Origin: Xenoacremonium recifei
Taxonomy: Eukaryota > Ascomycota > Sordariomycetes > Hypocreales > Nectriaceae
Length of the DNA: 64,000 bases
NCBI GenBank assembly: GCA_012184525.1
Contig: WOFQ01000033.1
Location: forward strand, 62,001 to 126,000
Reading direction: 5' to 3'
A program made the translations under genes and the position numbers. Positions 60,853-64,000 of this stretch are shown here, one piece after another (within the stretch, counting starts at the first letter, position 1; the number at the start of each line of letters is the position of its first letter). The notes under the pieces are model-generated. The model saw only the letters and a program-made list of their open reading frames with translations, ran no database searches and was not told the origin of the DNA.

Positions 60853-61701
60853 ATGTTCTTCACCACCGCCCTCACCGCCCTGGCGACCTTCGCCTCCTTC
60901 GCCTCGGCCACCTCCTCTCCCCTCGAGAGCAGCACCGACCTCGAAGCCCGCTCCTCCAGCTTCTCCTGCCCCAGCGGCATGTCCTACTGCCCCTGGACCA
61001 AGGCCTGCTCGTGCCCGGCCGGCCAGAGCTACGACTCCAAGGCGAAGTGCTGCTCTGGCACCAAGACCACTGGTGCTTGGCCCAAGCCCGAGGTCGATGT
61101 GTATGCTACGGTCGACATTGAGCTCGGGGCGTACTGTGCGCAGACTCCGTATCGTATCTGCAAGTATGATGCCAAGCACAAGTACTGCCAGGCGGGTCTT
61201 AACAACGTCGTCTTCCTCGCCTCGGTTGAGATCGACGCTGAGATTGACCTGCTGGGCATCGACGTCGACATTGATATCACTGCCGATATCAGTGTTGCCC
61301 TGAAGAACGTCTGCGCTGGTCTTGCCGGCCTTTACCTCGAGAGTGTCACCGATGCCGTTGCCCTCTTCAACACCAACAACTACGGCTACGGCGTCTCCTC
61401 CGGCGGTGTCATCGGCGGCGTTGTCGGCGGCCTGCTCAAGACCGTGGCTTGCACCCTGGGCCTGGCCAAGTGCAACTACGACTGCGTCTCGTACTGCACC
61501 AAGGGCTGCGGCAACTACATCGACGTTGTCGGCACTGTCGGTGGCCTCCTGGAGGGTCTTGTTGGCTTCTGCATCCTGGACAGCGTGCTGCTGATCGTGT
61601 CCTCGGCCGGCGCTGTCGTCTCGCATGCCATCTCGGGTCTGCTGTGCATCGTGGGCTCCCTACTCGAGAGCCTGCTGAGCACCTTTGACTGCGGCTGCTA
61701 A
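60853..61701 (+). CDS. Secreted cysteine-rich protein with hydrophobic Gly-rich C-terminus
   Basis: 282 residues, one exon. A signal peptide is clear (MFFTTALTALATFASFASAT), followed by a short stretch ending EARS that could be a propeptide. The mature part has 19 cysteines. Residues 37-70 form an EGF-like or chitin-binding-like knot (SCPSGMSYCPWTKACSCPAG, KAKCC). The centre is acidic and beta-like (VDVYATVDIELGAYC, EIDLLGIDVDIDITADISV). The C-terminal 100 residues mix long hydrophobic Gly/Val/Leu stretches (GVIGGVVGGLLKTVACTLGL, SVLLIVSSAGAVVSHAISGL) with a CNYDCVSYCTKGC cluster, ending FDCGC. No enzyme motif is seen. It could be a cell-surface coat protein or an effector; neither is shown. 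Codon use is strongly biased (mostly C-ending), which suggests high expression. Confidence 0.85.
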   Translation: MFFTTALTALATFASFASATSSPLESSTDLEARSSSFSCPSGMSYCPWTKACSCPAGQSYDSKAKCCSGTKTTGAWPKPEVDVYATVDIELGAYCAQTPYRICKYDAKHKYCQAGLNNVVFLASVEIDAEIDLLGIDVDIDITADISVALKNVCAGLAGLYLESVTDAVALFNTNNYGYGVSSGGVIGGVVGGLLKTVACTLGLAKCNYDCVSYCTKGCGNYIDVVGTVGGLLEGLVGFCILDSVLLIVSSAGAVVSHAISGLLCIVGSLLESLLSTFDCGC

Positions 61702-62067
61702 GCGTTACCGTTGCAAACAATTCTTGAGCGTTACTTTCACTTCGGCATTGGTTAAACGATGCGGTTCGATGACTTTGGATGAGATTAATGTTATGATCAT
61801 GAAGGGATCTTAGCTGGTGGTCGTGGCCGGCTGTTGATTTGGTCCTGCCCTTGTGTCAAAAGCATGTAAATAACTATATGAGGATATAATGGATTATTTT
61901 ACTCACCGAGAAACTCGTTCCTAAAACCCGAGGCCAGTAACGACGTGACACTGTAGTTAACTTACAGACTGCAAGTCTAAAACTGGTTTATTCTGTAAAA
62001 TAGTGGTATCTTGTGAACCCTAGGCGGATTGAAGTGTACATGAGCCAACCTGCGTCTCTTCATCATC
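61702..62067. other. Convergent 3' spacer
   Basis: 370 AT-rich bases between the stops of two convergent genes. Nothing else is seen. Confidence 0.6.
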
Positions 62068-63257
62068 CTACACGCCCACCGGTTCAATAATCTGCTTGCC
62101 GAACTTATCAACCAAGAAGTGACTGAACGACTCCTCATCATTATCATCAAGCAAATACGTCCGATCCTCCGTGTCTGGAGCTATCTTGGAATAAAGCCCC
62201 TCGTTCGCCTTGGGCCATGTCGGTGGCAGCAATTCTTCCTCTCCCTCGGGTGCGTCAGTAACGACTTCGATGACACGCGTGCGCTTCAGAATCTTCTTAG
62301 TTCTCTTCGGTCGCGGCTTCGCCTTACTACTAATAAGGATTCGGCTCATTCGTGATCGTTCGTCAGTACTGATGCTCTTGTTGGATGAGATGGTGGCTTC
62401 CCAATCCGGTGAATCGAATATGGGCAGGTCCGGATGCTTCTTCGAGACAGACACCATGATGTCGACAAGGAGCTGGGGCTTGAGTTGGTCACAAAAGGAG
62501 AGTATGTTGAGAAGATCTGTTTTCTTCTTGTTGAAGAAATATTCCGTGCGCTAGAGTGGCACATTAGTTGTTGAATTCTTCTGGAAGTGGCATCTCTCAC
62601 CATCAAGTCGGAGGCCTGACCAGCGATAAAGCCCACGAGCTCAGGTTTTGCGGGCTCAACTCCGTCAGGCAGCATGGCCAGTCGCTTCGCTCGTAGCTTC
62701 TGGATATCTTCCTTAGACCTTCCACTAGCCTTCACCCTGAGTCTCGGAGAACCCCGAGGCTGGTTTGGATCGTCCTGGACGGGGTGCTTCTGGGGAAGCG
62801 GGGTCGACGGAGGCATCCTCGTCGCGGTGCTTCCTGGTGCGAAAGCGATGGTCTTCTGAGTGAAGTCTATCTTATCCACCGAGTCATCACGCTTTCTCTT
62901 GGCGCTGTGACTAGAGATGCTGAAAGATGTTGATGTTGAAGGCGTGGGGGGAAGTAACAGAGTATCTGAGGTTGTGGACAGTGTTGAGCCGAGCTTCTGA
63001 ACCACATGTGACCGGGCATCCGAATAAGAAGTTTCATGCGATTTCGCAATACTGAGTGGAGCGTTTGATACCGCCAGTCCTAGGCCATCGTAACCCTTTC
63101 TGATTCTATTCAGAATGAGCGATGTTGACGCTGAAAACTGGGGCGTGTAAGGCGGCTGCTCCTTCGATGCCGTTCTGCTTGAGTTTGCAACGGCTGCTGG
63201 TAGTTTCTCCGCCGGAGCAGGTCTGCTCAACGGCTCTGTTGATTTGTCTGTCTCCAT
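62068..63257 (-). CDS. Unknown basic, probably nuclear protein
   Basis: Exons 63257-62601 and 62550-62068 (50-base intron, phase 0) give 379 residues from ATG 63257, the first ATG in frame. The same frame is open back to 63563 but has no ATG there. The N-terminal half is Ser/Thr/Pro-rich with basic patches (SAKRKRDDS). A conserved-looking helical core spans the intron: ASGRSKEDIQKLRAKRLAML, ELVGFIAGQASDLMRTEYFF, NKKKTDLLNILSFCDQLKPQ and LLVDIMVSVSKKHPDLPIFD. A Lys/Arg-rich segment (KAKPRPKRTKKILKRTR) and an acidic end follow. The basic clusters suggest nuclear location. I do not recognise the family. Confidence 0.7.
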
Positions 63258-63670
63258 CGTTGCTGCTTGTTTCGTCGGGGAGACTGCGGCATTGCGCGCC
63301 GCATCTACAGTGTTGGATGCCAGTCTGAATGATCCGATGAAGGAAGACGTAATGAAGGTGCGGGATACCGTAGCGCGCAGAAAGTTGACACGCCTCGGAA
63401 TACAACCAATGAGAGGCTGAGCTTTAATCCGAGGTCTGAAGATTGAGATTCGACGGATTCCGACTCTTCTTAGTGTTGTAGGTTTTGACGAGGTTGAGAA
63501 GAGCGTTGGATGTGGATGTGTTGTTTCCCGAAAACCAATGAGCGCGTATTGATCACGTGCCACCTAGAAAACCGACACCACCATGAGTGACTCTCCAACG
63601 TGCCTCTTTCTAGATATATCATAATTCTAACTCTTTAATTTACATCTTTATTTTATGTTTTTGTAGATTT
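63258..63670. other. Open, ATG-less upstream frame and short spacer
   Basis: The frame of the preceding gene stays open to 63563, which may be coding if an upstream start or exon exists. The rest is an AT-rich 3' flank for the CoA-transferase gene. Confidence 0.5.
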
Positions 63671-64000
63671 CTACCCGATAACTCCCTGCTGTTTCAACGT
63701 CGCCACCTCCGACTCAGTCATGTCTAGATGCTCTAGCAGAACCTCATCGGTATGCTGGCCTAGCATGGGAGGAACACTTCGGATCGTGGGTTGCGTCTCG
63801 GAGAGTTTGATGGGCGTGTTGACCATCTTGATCGGACCGCACTCCTCGTGATCCATCTCCACGACCATGTTGCGAGCCTTGGTGTGCTCATGGTTCAGCG
63901 TGCCCTGCACGTCGTTGATTGCCGCATAAGGCATGCCCTTGCCCTCGAAGATCTCAAGCCACTCTTGAGTGGTTTTAGTCTTGGTTATGGCCTCAATCTT
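63671..64000 (-). CDS. Class III CoA-transferase (CaiB/BaiF family), C-terminal fragment
   Basis: 109 C-terminal residues; the rest lies beyond the right edge. The frame is open at the edge (KIEAITKTKTTQEWLEIFEG), so the break is the window, not a mutation. Family landmarks: GMPYAAINDVQGTLNHEHTK, ARNMVVEMDH, IKMVNTPIKLSETQPTIRSV and PPMLGQHTDEVLLEHL, the usual last helix. Such enzymes move CoA between short-chain acids; the fungal and animal relatives with this ending include mitochondrial succinate-hydroxymethylglutarate CoA-transferase. The exact substrate cannot be told from the tail. Confidence 0.9.
   Translation of the reverse strand, partial: KIEAITKTKTTQEWLEIFEGKGMPYAAINDVQGTLNHEHTKARNMVVEMDHEECGPIKMVNTPIKLSETQPTIRSVPPMLGQHTDEVLLEHLDMTESEVATLKQQGVIG

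Noticed and set aside
60613..61626. 337-codon antisense frame over the secreted protein
   Set aside because: Same effect; the plus strand has a signal peptide, Cys pattern and TATA box.

Overview
This window is nuclear DNA from a filamentous ascomycete. Genes are split by short introns of about 47-90 bases with GT..AG ends. Most of the proteins are fungal: a VPS10 sorting receptor, a PMT1-type O-mannosyltransferase, a CAP59/CMT1-type (GT69) mannosyltransferase, Atg10 and a Sin4/Med16 mediator subunit. Protein style and gene content suggest Sordariomycetes, probably Hypocreales; that placement is inference. No rRNA, tRNA, CRISPR array, virus or secondary-metabolite cluster was seen. The only transposon trace is an 80-residue Tc1-like DNA-binding fragment.

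Layout, left to right. 1-2759 (-): 5' part of a long coiled-coil protein, possibly of the Uds1 septation family. 5335-5577 (-): transposase fragment. 5995-9164 (-): mediator subunit 16. 9165-13706: 4.5 kb without a convincing gene, carrying several ACTCCGTACGGAGT-type palindromes. 13707-17261 (+): polyQ-containing fungal protein with an unusually long intron. 19310-23907 (-): VPS10. 26162-28411 (+): protein with four copies of a GDGMGG..TNRDWLYG repeat. 29252-31230 (-): amino-acid permease. 33154-35291 (-): GH47 alpha-mannosidase. 36063-36921 (+): ATG10, tail to tail with a U2 snRNP B''-like RRM protein (36986-37685, -). 38307-39510 (+): Arp2/3 subunit ARPC1. 39739-40530 (+): unknown protein. 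40659-41387 (-): RidA-family deaminase. 42586-45029 (+): PMT1. 45857-47208 (+): GT69 mannosyltransferase. 47883-48596 (+): small Cys/His-rich protein. 48597-52504: 3.9 kb without a gene. 52505-54853 (+): C2H2 transcription factor. 55832-57659 (+): asparagine-synthetase-domain protein. 58564-59397 (+): small multi-pass membrane protein. 60853-61701 (+): secreted Cys-rich protein. 62068-63257 (-): unknown basic protein. 63671-64000 (-): C-terminus of a class III CoA-transferase.

Most genes are housekeeping: transcription, splicing, actin nucleation, vacuolar sorting, autophagy and protein glycosylation. Three mannose-handling enzymes (GH47, PMT1, GT69) lie within 14 kb, the last two adjacent and in tandem. 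I found no clearly new multi-gene system. The best leads are the repeat protein at 26-28 kb, the RidA gene with two possible starts and a 14-base microexon, the 1.1-kb intron, the secreted Cys-rich protein, and the palindrome-bearing gene-free block.

Exon coordinates were worked out by hand from splice signals and reading-frame continuity. None has been tested against transcripts.
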